Shown: in pieces, positions 1 through 11,410 of the stretch
How positions within the stretch are numbered: position 1 is the stretch's first letter
How the letters are laid out: every line of letters begins with the position of its first letter
Source: Liolophura sinensis
Lineage: Eukaryota; Mollusca; Polyplacophora; Chitonida; Chitonidae
Reading direction: 5' to 3'
Length of the DNA stretch: 64,000 nucleotides
NCBI RefSeq assembly: GCF_032854445.1
Contig: NC_088300.1
Coordinates: 61,786,984-61,850,983 of the forward strand
The notes under the pieces: model-generated
The model's database searches: none
What the model was told of the DNA's origin: nothing
What the model saw: only the letters and a program-made list of their open reading frames with translations
Translations under genes and position numbers: made by a program

Positions 1-718
1 GAATGGTTTATTTGGCCAGTGTACTTTCATTAAAAACACATCAATACAAAATAGTTAACTCAAAATTACATAAATGTGCACCAACCATAACAAAGAAGTT
101 AATTTTTGTGTATTACATGCAGAGTATTATATATATGTATGTCACATTATGAAAAAAGTGTCTATTTCTCGTGTTTCGCGTCGTATATTCATAATGAAAT
201 ATCAACTTTACTAGGAGATATCAAAAAGAGTAAATCTGATTACTTGAAGGCATTCCAGGTTTAGTTATAGCGTTCCAATCTAGATCTTACCCCACATGAA
301 TATTATCTTCAGTCCACACAGACACAGTCTATCATCCTTCTGAAAATATTGTTCATCATGACAAAACCCCCAAAAAAAAAATGAGAAAGAAAAAAAAAAA
401 CATCAATGCTGAAGCTGATTAGTGTTTCGGTACAACTGTAATCTTGGAACATTATATACATATATAGATACAGCAAGATTATAACAATGATATTCCTAAA
501 GTAGCTTATCTACAATGTAGCCTGTAACTCAGGACACGTGGATAATGTAGGGGTGAGTTGTAAATTCGTGGTCAACGGATAATAAATGCCCAGTGGTACT
601 CCAGGGGAAAAATGTTGCTTGCATGCTTTAACATACTATAAAAAAATGAGACGCGCGAATATACACTAAAATAATTTCATTTAAACAAACAGATGCTGAG
701 ATGCTTACAAATTTTATA
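1..718. other. Spacer without recognisable features
   Basis: AT-rich, with short A-runs (370-400) and a small TATATA run near 130 and 455. No coding signal seen. Confidence 0.6.
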
Positions 719-850
719 TTTATTTATTTATTTGTTTGAGTGGTGTTTTACGCCGTACTCAAGACTATTTCATTTATACTAAGGCGGCCAGCATTATGGT
801 GGGAGGAAACCGGACAGAGCCCGGGGTAAACCCAAGATCATCCGCAGGTT
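719..850 (-). mobile_element. SINE-A fragment
   Basis: 3' half of the family: (TTTA)n, then GTGTTTTACGCCGTACTCAAG, GGCCAGCATTATGGTGGGAG and GGAAACCGG. The tRNA-like head is missing. Confidence 0.8.
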
Positions 851-1064
851 TTAAAAATTTTATAGAACTTAAAGAAGCTAATATTTATTAGAATGAATCG
901 ATTTAAACAAACAAATGAATTTGTTTCTGGATAATCCTATGTATATATCATGACAAAATACAAACAGAATGACAAACAGAATTAGTTTACAACGTCATAC
1001 ATGATACACGAGTGAGTTAAGTTTTTGCCTTATCTTAGGGACGAGTGCATTCCCCTATGGCAAA

Positions 1065-1180
1065 ACGACTGATTGATTGATTGATTGTCTGGTTGTTGTT
1101 CAACGCCATACTCAATTATTTCCCATCTATGGAATGGTGACCACTTTATGGATGGAGGACACCGGAGTGACGTAGATATT
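1065..1180 (-). mobile_element. Diverged SINE-A fragment
   Basis: A (TTGA)n tail, then TTCAACGCCATACTCAA and a weak match to the GGTGGGAGGAAACCGG core. Old and degraded. Confidence 0.45.
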
Positions 1181-1439
1181 TCATCGCACATCACATCGCT
1201 GCAACATGAGTGGTCTTCTACAATCACGTGACTGTGAGAACAATCTTCACGAGACCTGTCGACCGCCCATTGTCTCCAACGCCCTCCAAGGAGAGTGACT
1301 CCAACGTGTAAAAATTAATGAGTTAAGGATACAATAGGGACGTATGTCTGGTGTCTTACAGTTCATGTTACTTTACTGAAACTAACAGAAATATCTACGA
1401 CTGATTTACAAACTGGACTTTAGGGCGCAGTTAATTTGA

Positions 1440-1572
1440 CTGATTTATTTATTTGATTGATGTTTTACACCGTACTCAAGAATATTTCACTTATACAACG
1501 GTGGCCAGCATTTTGGTGGGAGGAAACCGGGCAGAGCCCGAGGGAAATCCACGACTATCCTCAGGTTGCTGA
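1440..1572 (-). mobile_element. SINE-A fragment
   Basis: The tail GATGTTTTACACCGTACTCAAG and core GGTGGGAGGAAACCGGGCAG are clear. The copy stops at CAGGTTGCTGAC, so the head is missing. Confidence 0.8.
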
Positions 1573-2244
1573 CACTGAATTTGTCTGGAAGTAGTTAAAT
1601 GACGTCCGTTAATTAATGTAGGAGTATAATTGATTATGGAAAAGACAACGGCTGTTCCTGGTTCCTATTGAATGTGTCAAGACCATTCAGACTAAAAGGG
1701 AGAAGAAACAACACTATTTTTTGGTATTTACTTCATACTAACGCCGACTTCCATTTAGCAGATTTAGGCGCATTATTCTGTGTTAAAGGGGATAAAAGCT
1801 GATGTAGCTTTTGCGTCATTTGCAAAATAAACATTCTTAAAATTGTTTATTTCAGCAAGGAATATGGTGTGATATATTCCTGTTCCGACTGAATGTTCTA
1901 ATCTGTTTTGTTAATATAGACCAAATCATTTTTATAATACATTTGTGCAACTTTCTCAAACATTTGGCCGAATTATATACGCTGAATGAATAAGTTGATA
2001 GCAAAACTGACAATCTTTTGTGTGATTAAGATTTAAAAGTCCATAACTAAAAGGTACAATGCATGAAAGTGGTATCGTTTGTTCATACAAGAACACGGAT
2101 CACTTTCACAATGCTTCATGAATCGATTTTTCGTAACTTTTCAGGTAAACTACGTTGCCTTAGATGTCGTTAGATTCCCATAACTTACTTTGTAAGACAT
2201 TGTGTGTTTTGTGAAAGTAACCCCAGATCATACACATACAATAA

Positions 2245-2445
2245 ACTCATTACGCTCTTACACGACTGCGGCCAGAATTGTGGTGGGAGGAAACCCGACA
2301 GAGTCTAAGGGAAACTCACGAACGTCCGCAGGTGGCTGGAGATCTTACCACGTACGACCGAGGAGGAAACTAGCCATGGGCTGGACTAGAACTCACAGCG
2401 ACCTGTCATGTGGGTCACTGCTTCGACCGTCTGCGGCTTCAACAC
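2245..2445 (-). mobile_element. SINE-A fragment, diverged
   Basis: Contains GCGGCCAGAATTGTGGTGGG, then body sequence through GGACTAGAACTCACAGCGAC. Both ends are eroded. Confidence 0.65.
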
Positions 2446-2570
2446 TGTTGCGAGAAGGTATGATAATCCAGTATAATCTTAAATCTGTAGGTGACGTAAA
2501 TGCTCTATTGGTTAAGTTATGTGGGTGTTACGATACGATGATCATCTTCACAAAGTTTTTGCTCGTGTAA

Positions 2571-4122
2571 CGCTTAAGTTAATTAAGATCATGATATTGA
2601 TATGCGATCAGATCAGATTGTGGATGGCCATTTTTTAAACAGTAGTGTAACCTACCATTTGACGCACCTGTGCCGTACAGTAACTCATTTCATCTGATAC
2701 ATACATGTAGGCTTGTGTACATCTAAAAAAACAAGATTGGTACAATATAGAGGCTGCCAATGGCTTACCAGAAGAGATCAATGATGCAGTAATCTGATCA
2801 TTTCATCAGAACTCACGACCAATCGGCATACCCATTGCTACAATATTGACAACGTGAGTAGTTGTTGTTGCAGCCGTTTAGACAGTAAGGGAAGTTTACT
2901 TTCTGGATTCCTGTCTTTATCATCTGTCCAGAAGAAAATCCGTTTTTTCTTTAAGTAATCATCATGATTCTGGAAAAGCATATCGTTTTAATAATTCAAT
3001 TGTCAGAAACTGACAAGAAATGTAAGCATCAAGGGAGCTATATCATATATAGACCTTTGTATAGAGTATTGTCCCCTGCAGGGTACAGTCTCCTTATGAT
3101 GTTTAGCAATACCTCCCCAAGCTGTGCTATCAAACGTCTTCCAATAGATGATAAATCTGATATATATTTGACTACGCAAAAACTTAATTATTCTTTTGCA
3201 TATAGAAATTAGAGAGGGACTCAAATAAGTGGAAATAGGCATAGCAAATTTTGTTACAAAATCTTTGTGTCTTCATAAACCTTATTATTATTATTATAAG
3301 TGAATAATTTTGAGTTCCTGAGAAAAAAGAAAGAAAACTATAGTATGACCTGTACAATGAATGCTCAAAGATAAAGACTATTTACAATACATATGTGATC
3401 TTGTGTATGTACATTCTTGCTACAGGAATGTTTTCCTTTTTTTCTTAGTAGATAATAAACCAGTTCTCTTCTCGGCAAGCAGGGCATTTAGGTCACCTTA
3501 TTGTGGCAGTCAAGTATATTTGGAGATTTACCATATAATTCAATGAAGAGTAGAAGGTAAAATGGTTGTGTTCCTAAATATTGTTAATTCTTTTATTTAG
3601 TAAACAAATGAGAGTTTTTTTTCCAGTTAATTTCTAAGTAAGTTTTTTTTTCTTAAAAAAAAACACGTTTCCATGGTTTAAGTGATACATGACGCACAAG
3701 TTGTTTTTAAGGTGTCATGAATGGTATTACACTGCTATTAGTTTTACTGACATCCCCTTGCTACTGTGATAGAATGACCAATCAGGACATTAAGGTTAAC
3801 AGATTCCAGTGTACACACGTCTCTATTCGTCACGCAACTATTCCATATTGTTCAATCATTAGGGAATTATTCATGAATATGAACCATCCTTTTCCATTTT
3901 TGTGGAATTGAAGGCTGTCACATGTTATACACAAATATCAGATTATTGCGAAGACATACTTTGAAGAAACATTCAACATTTAAATTCTTTCAAAGAAGTG
4001 AAACTCAGGCAGAGATAAGATCTGACCAACTCCAAATAAATGAAAGTCAACCCGAAACTCCCATAAGTGTATCAAGGTGAACAAAAAATTCAAACAAATG
4101 TGTACAATAGTCAAAGTCAAAT
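2571..4122. other. Spacer without recognisable features
   Basis: AT-rich, with only short open frames, none with splice sites and phase that link up. Confidence 0.55.
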
Positions 4123-6191
4123 ATGTTTAGCGCTACTTCGATTCAGGAAACCCCAGAAAATCCTCTTCATAACATGCAGCAAAAACCATTTCTCGAAACC
4201 ATTTGTACATTGATGCAGGCTAAAAATGAGAATATGAAATCCAGGCTGAGACAAGTAATGGCTGATCAGCAGTTGTCATCAGAAACAGTGAATGATATTA
4301 TAAAACAGTTTGATGATGAATCTGCGTTTGTCAGTCACTCTGTTGAAGATTTGTCACCCCCCCCCCCCCTTTTTTTAAATAAGTGTGTACTACAAAATTT
4401 TGCATTCGTAACGTACAACTTGGGGTTTGATGAGCAACATAAAGTGGATGGAATGCAGTATGTTCCGATTTTAGACATGCTGTCAGTGATGTTGGGGCAT
4501 GATGATATTTTTACAGAGGTAGTTAACTCACACCCGCCAAAAGACGGTAAAATGCGGAATGTGCGTGATCGTGAACATTTCAGGCAGCACCCGATCTGGA
4601 ATGGTAATCAGTGAGCGTTGCAGGTAATGTTATACTTTGATCAATTCACATCAGTTAATCAAATTGGAACCGATGCTTCAAAGTGTAAGGCGTGCACTTT
4701 TCTTTGGGAACTGTCCATCCTTCTCTTAGGTCACGATTAAAATCCATCCATTTGGTATTGTTAGCACAAAGCAGTTCTGTGAAAGCACAAGGTAAAGATG
4801 CATTCCTGTCCCCGTTTATAATTGATTTATGCCTTTTTGAACAATAGGGCATTTCTGTTTCCAGGCCTGAAGGAGATTATACATGCAAAGGGTCATCCAT
4901 TGCTCGTGTTGCAGATAATCTTGGCAGTCATCAAATTGGAGGATATAGGGAGTCCTTTACGGATTTTCGAGCTGTCGATTTTGTTCCATTGCTGCACCAG
5001 ATTTATGGATCTTGCAAGATATATCACAGGTTGACAGGAGAAGCTTTTTATCGGGAGCAGGTGCACATGGTCGAAAGAGAAAAAACTATGGCACCTATTT
5101 ATGGCATTAAGAGAAATTCCTCATTAAACACACTTGAGTATTTCCGTGTTGCTAAAGGATTACCATCAGATATTCTTCATGATTTGTTTGAGCATGGTTT
5201 ATTTATTTATTTGATAGGTGTTTTACACCGTACTCAAGAATATTTCACGACTGCGGCCAGCATTATGGTGGGAGGAAACCGGACAGAGCCCAGGGGAAAC
5301 CCACGACCATCTGCAGGTTGGTGGCAGACCTTCTCACATACGGCCGGAGAGGAAGCCAGCGCGAGGTGGACTTGAAGTCACAGCATTGGTGACAGGCTTC
5401 TGGTTCATTACGTCGCGCCAGCGCGCTAACCGAGCCACGGAGGCCCCGTTTGAGCATGGTGTAATAGTAGATGTTCTTGAGTCTTTGATCAATTACTACA
5501 TACACAATGGTCATTTCAGTTTGAATTATGTGTATGGTCAAATCAAGGAATTTACTTACAAAGCAAGTGATAAACATAGCAAGCCGATACTGGTGCAGTA
5601 GCTTCTAAAGGCAAATTTAGAGTGACGGAAAAGGTCTCTCAGGTTTGGTGTCAACTCCGACTCTTACCACTCCTAACAGGGGACAGTGAGGACATATAAG
5701 ATGAGGAATGGGAAGTTGTTATTGCTGCGCTGGATATGGCTGAAAGAATAACAGCCATAAAGAGGACAATGGCTGATATAGGAATTATGGACAGTAGAAT
5801 TTAGGCTTTTTTACATTGTACCATAATGAGTTTCCAGACCAACACCTCAGACCAAAGGAACGCTTTGTTTTACACTGCATGAAGCAAACAAAACTATTTG
5901 GTACATTAAGAGGGTTATGGACAATGAGGTTTGAGGCAAAACATTCTTATTTCATGCGGACTAAAAAACGTTCCCCTGCAAAGCCTAGATGGAGACTTTC
6001 AGGATGTTCTGCAGCCTTTGATTACAAGTTACTTCAACCGGCACTACCATGCTTATGTTGTGCGTTCAGGTAGGGGGTATCAGCTGTTTAGACTGAGCTC
6101 TAATCAACTGACTGATAATCACCCATTACCACTGTATTTCAATAAAGGTTTGAATCTTGTACTATTGTGTCATCATATATCTGACGACTAA
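4123..6191 (+). pseudogene. Decayed multicopy (transposon-associated) protein gene split by a SINE
   Basis: Several segments in shifting frames resemble, from memory, a large family of uncharacterised proteins repeated in fish, cnidarian and mollusc genomes. In order: YVPILDMLSVMLGHDDIF and HFRQHPIW (4430-4605); RVADNLGSHQIGGYRESF (from about 4890); LPSDILHDLFEHG, SINE, then VIVDVLESLINYY; VSQVWCQLRLLPLLTGD (5630-5690); GLWTMRFEAKHSYF (5900-5955) followed in another frame by LKNVPLQSL. There are stops at 5599 and 5698, a large internal deletion and at least one further frame change. Without the SINE the frame across its site is open. The protein's function is unknown. Confidence 0.5.
5199..5447 (-). 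mobile_element. SINE-A, full copy, 13-bp target duplication
   Basis: On the minus strand: a tRNA-like head (GGGGCCTCCGTGGCTCGGTTAG), body, then a tail in (AAATA)n. It is flanked by GTTTGAGCATGGT at 5186-5198 and 5448-5460, a perfect target-site duplication. It sits inside the decayed gene at 4.1-6.2 kb. Confidence 0.9.
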
Positions 6192-6792
6192 GATCATTTT
6201 ATAGGGAATGTAGACAGTTGTTCTAGATAATTAGCTTGCGGAGAAGGAACCTTGTTATTTTGAAGTTCACATTCTATTTTCTTTTCTTTTTTGTACTGCA
6301 CTGACATTGTCATTTTATATGTCAAAAGTTTAACCACGTATTTGTCCTGAGTACTGCAACAATACCTTAACATTTCTTGTTCAAGCCAGCATACACAAGG
6401 ATCACTAATACACGGCAGATGCACAGCTTCCACAACCATGGCAGGTAAGCCCACTTCCAGGTGCAGTTAATAGGCATTATATGTAGCTTTATGCACAGAA
6501 TTATGAGTGTAATCATAAAAAGCTTTATACACAAGAGGTACTGATGTCCTTTCTTTATTTACCAATATTTGTTGCTAAAAGATTAATTTGTACATTACAT
6601 GTATCATTATATTAGATGTACAACGCTACGCAGAGGGTCTTATCTACGGCAGGGTATAAGTTTGGGCTTAGGGTCCCCTGTCTGACCTTCACTTGTTTTC
6701 GTTAAATGTGAAGATATATTTCTTGAGAACAAACTATGAAGTATTATCATTATGAACATTCTAATAGTGTGAAAACATATACATGTAGTTAC

Positions 6793-7050
6793 GGGGCCTC
6801 CGTGGCTCAGTTGGTTGGTGCGCTAGCGCAGCGTAATGACCCAGGAGCCAGGAGTCGTTGTGAGTTCAAGTCCAGCTCATGCTGGCTTCCTCTCAGGCTG
6901 TACGTAGGAATATCTGTCAGCAACCTGCGGATGGTCGTGGGTTTCCCCCTGGCTCTGCCCGGTTTCTTTCCACCATAATGCTGGCCGCCGTCGTATAAGT
7001 AAAATATTCTTGAGTACAGCGTAAAACACCAATCAAATGAATAAATAAAT
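6793..7050 (+). mobile_element. SINE-A, full copy
   Basis: Starts GGGGCCTCCGTGGCTCAGTT (box A region), has a box B-like GAGTTCAAGTCC, and ends GAGTACAGCGTAAAACACC then CAAATGAATAAATAAAT. ATACATGT occurs on both sides, a possible target duplication. Confidence 0.88.
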
Positions 7051-7882
7051 ATACATGTCGTCTTTTCACATCACAGGTGAAAGGAAGAAAATGTTGTTAG
7101 TTTTTAGTGACATGTATATAACCTTTGAATGTATTCATATTTCATGGTAATGCCCTTCCATAGGGTGTGTGACTTTACAACATTCTACTTCTACTTCTTC
7201 AGTCATAACACAGTCGCTGCCAGTCTTGTAAGTATATATACTGTAATGCAGCTAAAATATTACAAAAAGCTTTTAAAGTTTTAGTGCAATTCACAAGTTA
7301 AGTAAACAGCTCGCCCTTATGAAGTAATGCAGTCTACATTTCTTGAGGTACAGACATGCAGGTTATTCTGGTGAACAGCAAAAGTGAGCACTTCTTGTTC
7401 TTATGGCCTAATGTACAGTTTCAGCGTGAACTTAACACATTTCCTGTGCAAGTTGTATACTGAATCCACACGGGCACCTCTTATATCCTAGCAATTAAAG
7501 AATAAGTGTGACATCTACATCGTCATGCATCATAATATATACTGATGGGAACGCTATTTTTACACCCCATTGCAATGTCTTTTATTAAAGGTCAGCGGTA
7601 TATCTTTGGGGTTTGGTTAGATTTTCGTGTCCATCAGTCTGTTAACTAACCAGTCAGATTTTTGTCATGTTTGATTTTTGTCGACCAGCTATTCTGTTTG
7701 TCCGTGAATGCAATTGTCAATGCATTTCCTTCTACAGTTTTTCCCTTACCAGAGCGTGCTAAAAGTTGGTAAAGATTTGCATGTGTTTTTGGAGGTTGTG
7801 CCTGTTTAAAGAGTTGTGAAAGGCTCGCATCTCGGTTTCGCATATATTCAGATACATTTATGTTTATTAACGTTTTTATCAG

Positions 7883-8041
7883 GTCTGCATCAAAAACCTC
7901 CTGGCCGTGGAAATATTCAGTACCGATGTATGGTATTGACAGAGACATACAACATGTACTTGATGCTGGAGGTTACCTTTCACCAGGCCAAAGAAGCAGA
8001 CTACTGTATGCATTTTACAATGATTCAATAAAGTATACTTG
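7883..8041 (+). pseudogene. Orphan exon-like ORF
   Basis: After tttttatcag the frame stays open and ends ACT TG|gtaagt, a good donor. The translation includes YGIDRDIQHVLDAGG, then LSPGQRSRLLYAFYND and IKYTW. The last part resembles, from memory, an N-terminal block (ending K-x-T-x-Y-P-T) of uncharacterised multicopy metazoan proteins. No neighbouring exon was found, so it is either an isolated remnant or one exon of a gene I cannot complete. Confidence 0.3.
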
Positions 8042-8998
8042 GTAAGTATTCAACCATGGCCACACTTTGTCAGATTATAATGCGGAAAGCTTTATGCTCC
8101 TCCCAACACCCACCCCTATCCATCTGGAAGTTATTCCTTTTTTTCATGCATGCATCAAACATGCCACTGGCAGTACCACTACTTAATATGAACTTATTTT
8201 GTTTTTGGACGTGCCCATGTCAGAGGGTATTTCTTATACGTGAATTCGACTCATAAAAAAGTCTGAAATGTATGCATTTTTCTATGGATATTATGTTTCA
8301 GTATTACCCTAGCTCTTAAATTACAAATTTATCGTAAATTAGAACTTGAGAATATAGGCACTGAAATGTATTCTACGTGTATGATGAATGCTCAGCTTTC
8401 TTGCTTGTAGATAATTCTGTTGCCTGGCCTTTGTTTATGATCAAGACATTAAAGTAAGTCTATCTATCATAATTTCAAACTTTTCTCCATCAACTTGTTG
8501 AGCAATCTAGGAGATTTGAGAATCGCTTTATGCGGAAAGCAAATACTGATTAGTGATTGAATTTGAATTGTTGCCTGCAGGTTGAGGGTTTCACTCGCAC
8601 TGGCCTAAGTTACAACAACTCTTCGGTTCTATGTTTCATGTTCCTGTGAACCAGTGTGGCACACACGAAACACAACATAGGTTCCATGAAAGAAAGTTAT
8701 GAAAACACTCTTCACTGATAAGGAGATATGCAAAAAGGTGGCTCAGATTCGGTTTACTGTTAATATTTTAATGGCGTTTGCTTGAAGAAACAGAAAACAA
8801 ACTTCATCTCTTAGATAAACGATATGTATGTATTTCTGACTTAATTGGCTGTAATATTTCAGCTGAAGGTAATTACGTAAGGGTGGTCTCATGACCCACG
8901 TGCCCTCTTCACTAATACATGTAGGACCACAAAAACGCGACAGAGTTGTCGCTGTGTAGTCCATATATTGTCACCACGGAGGTTGTTTGACTGCAGGT

Positions 8999-9275
8999 CG
9001 ACTACCACTTTGTTGTCATTTGGCTACTTTTCTACCATTTAGAGAATACTTATCAGTATTTCGATCGTCACAGTGACAACTTTGGGGTAGTTGATTCACA
9101 AGTAAATAAAATGGAGTTGGTAGTCAAACATAGTCATAAAGTAGACAAAATGACTACAGAGTAGCCGTTTTCTGCATGACTACCTCGTTAGTCAGTCGAA
9201 AATTTGACTACCTGGGTTGTTATTTTCGACACTGCCAACGACTACCCGAAATTAGTCATATTCACTACTTTACTT
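8999..9275. repeat. Segment rich in GACTAC/GTAGTC words
   Basis: GACTACC, GTAGTC, TAGTCA and their inverses recur about every 20 bases on both strands (TCGACTACCACTTT, GGTAGTCAAACATAG, TTTGACTACCTGGG, CGACTACCCGAAAT). Such inverted word content suggests a foldback element, but I could not fix its ends. Confidence 0.3.
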
Positions 9276-9528
9276 TTTCAGTCTAGGTGATCTCACCGCG
9301 CCGGCGTGCTAACCAAAGTTTGTGACGTTTGTCTGGTATAATAGATAAACTTGACATGGTCCTGTCAAAACTGACTACTCTTTTCCCCAGTACTGGTTTA
9401 TGATAAACTGCCACTGGAGGCATTAAAAATGTTGCCGACTTAAGATGTAATCTATAATCAGCCAGTGATTCTTTTATCACTTAAAAGATAACATAATCTG
9501 TTAGGCGTTCAAATATTAATATCTGTAG

Positions 9529-9668
9529 GTGGGAAGGTTCGCAGCAACCTGCGGATGGCCGTGAGGTTTCCCCACGTTTCCTCCCACCATAATGCTGGTC
9601 GCTGTCGTGTAAGTGAAGTATTCTTGAGTAGGGCGTAAAACACAAATCAAATAAATAAATAAATAAAT
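9529..9668 (+). mobile_element. SINE-A 3' fragment
   Basis: Begins GGGAAGGTTCGCAGCAACC and runs through the core to AGTAGGGCGTAAAACAC and (AAATA)n. Confidence 0.75.
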
Positions 9669-10229
9669 GAATATTTAGGAATCATCAAGATTACACATTG
9701 GCCGTTATACCATGAAGTTTTGTAAATGTTTATAGACTTAATGATGTATATAAGACATAGTGCTGTAGAAACATGTACTTTCACCCATTGACTCGGCTGT
9801 GGTTTTAAGCTTAAGGGCTGAGTTGTTTGCTATATGCTACAGCTGCCAGTAATTGACTGATTCGTCGCAGCAATATAATCGATACGGTAAAGTTTTAACT
9901 CTTTCATGACAAAAAAAAGAGTATTTCAATAAAACTGAAACTGGATTCTAAATTGCTTATGCATCGATATGTGAATACATTATTCATTTACTTAATTCAT
10001 CTTTTTTTTTCATGGACTGCAGATCTAGGGTCAAGGAACCTCAGCACTGAACCAAAGTGTTGAATGAGAGATTCAGCAGAAAATCCTTGTTTACATTAGC
10101 AACGCTGAATATTTCTTGGTGACATATAGGTACTCACAAACGCACACTGCCTAGTTACAGGATATGCCATTATAACATTGTAACATGGTATTCAATTTAA
10201 CAGGGATTAAATCAGTTCGTGGATTTACC

Positions 10230-10330
10230 AGCATGAGCTCCGTCGGGCTTCATCCCATCATAATACTCGTACATACACAAGTGAAATGTTATTGAGCATG
10301 ACGTAATACACCAACCAAATAAACAAACAA
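10230..10330 (+). mobile_element. Diverged SINE-A 3' fragment
   Basis: Weak core, then AAGTGAAATGTTATTGAGCA and the tail CACCAACCAAATAAACAAAC. Confidence 0.5.
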
Positions 10331-10639
10331 AATTAGTATGAATTAACCCTAATATGGCTATAGAGGAAAATGAAACAAGTTCCTCGAAAACAAGAGCGGA
10401 TTCTTAATATTTTCCCCAGCACTTAAATCTGTCGTTAAGATCAAGTTATCGGATAGGAAGCACAAGTTAAGAGACGGGATGTCGAAAAACCGAGAGAGAG
10501 AGGCTTACACAATAGCCGACTTATAGAACTGCTTTGTCATAACTATAAAACGTGTGAGACTAACAAAAATGACACATGCATGACATTGTCACTTTAGCAG
10601 TTTTTTATAAGACCTAATGCATGTAACTGATACACGGAT

Positions 10640-10870
10640 CCTATTCAATTTATAGGAGACCTGAGATAGCAAAGCGAGGTGAACCGATGCATGGCAGGCG
10701 AGTTGATAGTGGCTCACAAAGCGCGCGGACTGTGCTACGAGCATCCCGCAGCCGTCTGCCCGCCATATGGCACGCGCGGAAAACTACGTCACAGTCCGCT
10801 GACAACACCGTGGGTGCCTCCTCCAGGCTTTTCACGGACGGGAAACGTGAGATTAATTATTCATCGTTAA
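10640..10870 (+). promoter_or_regulatory. GC/CpG-rich promoter-like block upstream of the cysteine-module gene
   Basis: A short GC-rich stretch with many CpG (gcgcgcgg, cacgcgcgg, ccgcag) stands out in AT-rich surroundings. It contains a CRE-like core (CTACGTCAC). It lies about 300-450 bases before the proposed ATG at 11122. No TATA element is obvious. This is inferred from composition and position only. Confidence 0.25.
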
Positions 10871-11121
10871 ACTGCAAAACGACGAAATGATGGACAAATT
10901 TAAAAAAATAAAACCTATACTTTGTGGAGTAAACAGTTCTCGAGTCATATGGTAAACGGACAAGGGCATCTTCTACGTGTCATGTTTGTAATGTCTGGTG
11001 GGAGATATACTTTGGTAAGGGAATATTAACCTTGTTCTTTTCGGCTGAGTTCAGAGAAAGCCAAAGGAAGAGATTCTGTGGTGTGTGAGCGCGCATTTAC
11101 CCTACAAAGTACTACAGAGTA

Positions 11122-11145
11122 ATGGAGGAAAACACACCCACAAAG
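11122..11145 (+). CDS. Putative first coding exon of the cysteine-module gene
   Basis: ATG opens eight codons (MEENTPTK) and ends at a consensus donor AAG|gtaaga in phase 0. This fits the phase-0 acceptor at 16557. It lies just downstream of a GC-rich promoter-like block at 10.65-10.86 kb. The intron it would start is 5.4 kb and holds a (TA)n tract, a 33-bp repeat array and SINEs. An exon this short can arise by chance, so the start is inferred. Confidence 0.4.
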
Positions 11146-11319
11146 GTAAGATCAGAGTTTGCAATCATGTTAATATATCCCGCAACACTGTGATTATGAA
11201 TGAATGGTGACGGCTTAAAGCAATGTAGCTGTGAGATCATATACTATTAAAAAGACGTTGGTGACTGCAATAAATGTGTAAGCCTAAGTTGGCGTTGCTT
11301 ATACAGTCTGACCGTATGG

Positions 11320-11410
<91 letters not shown>

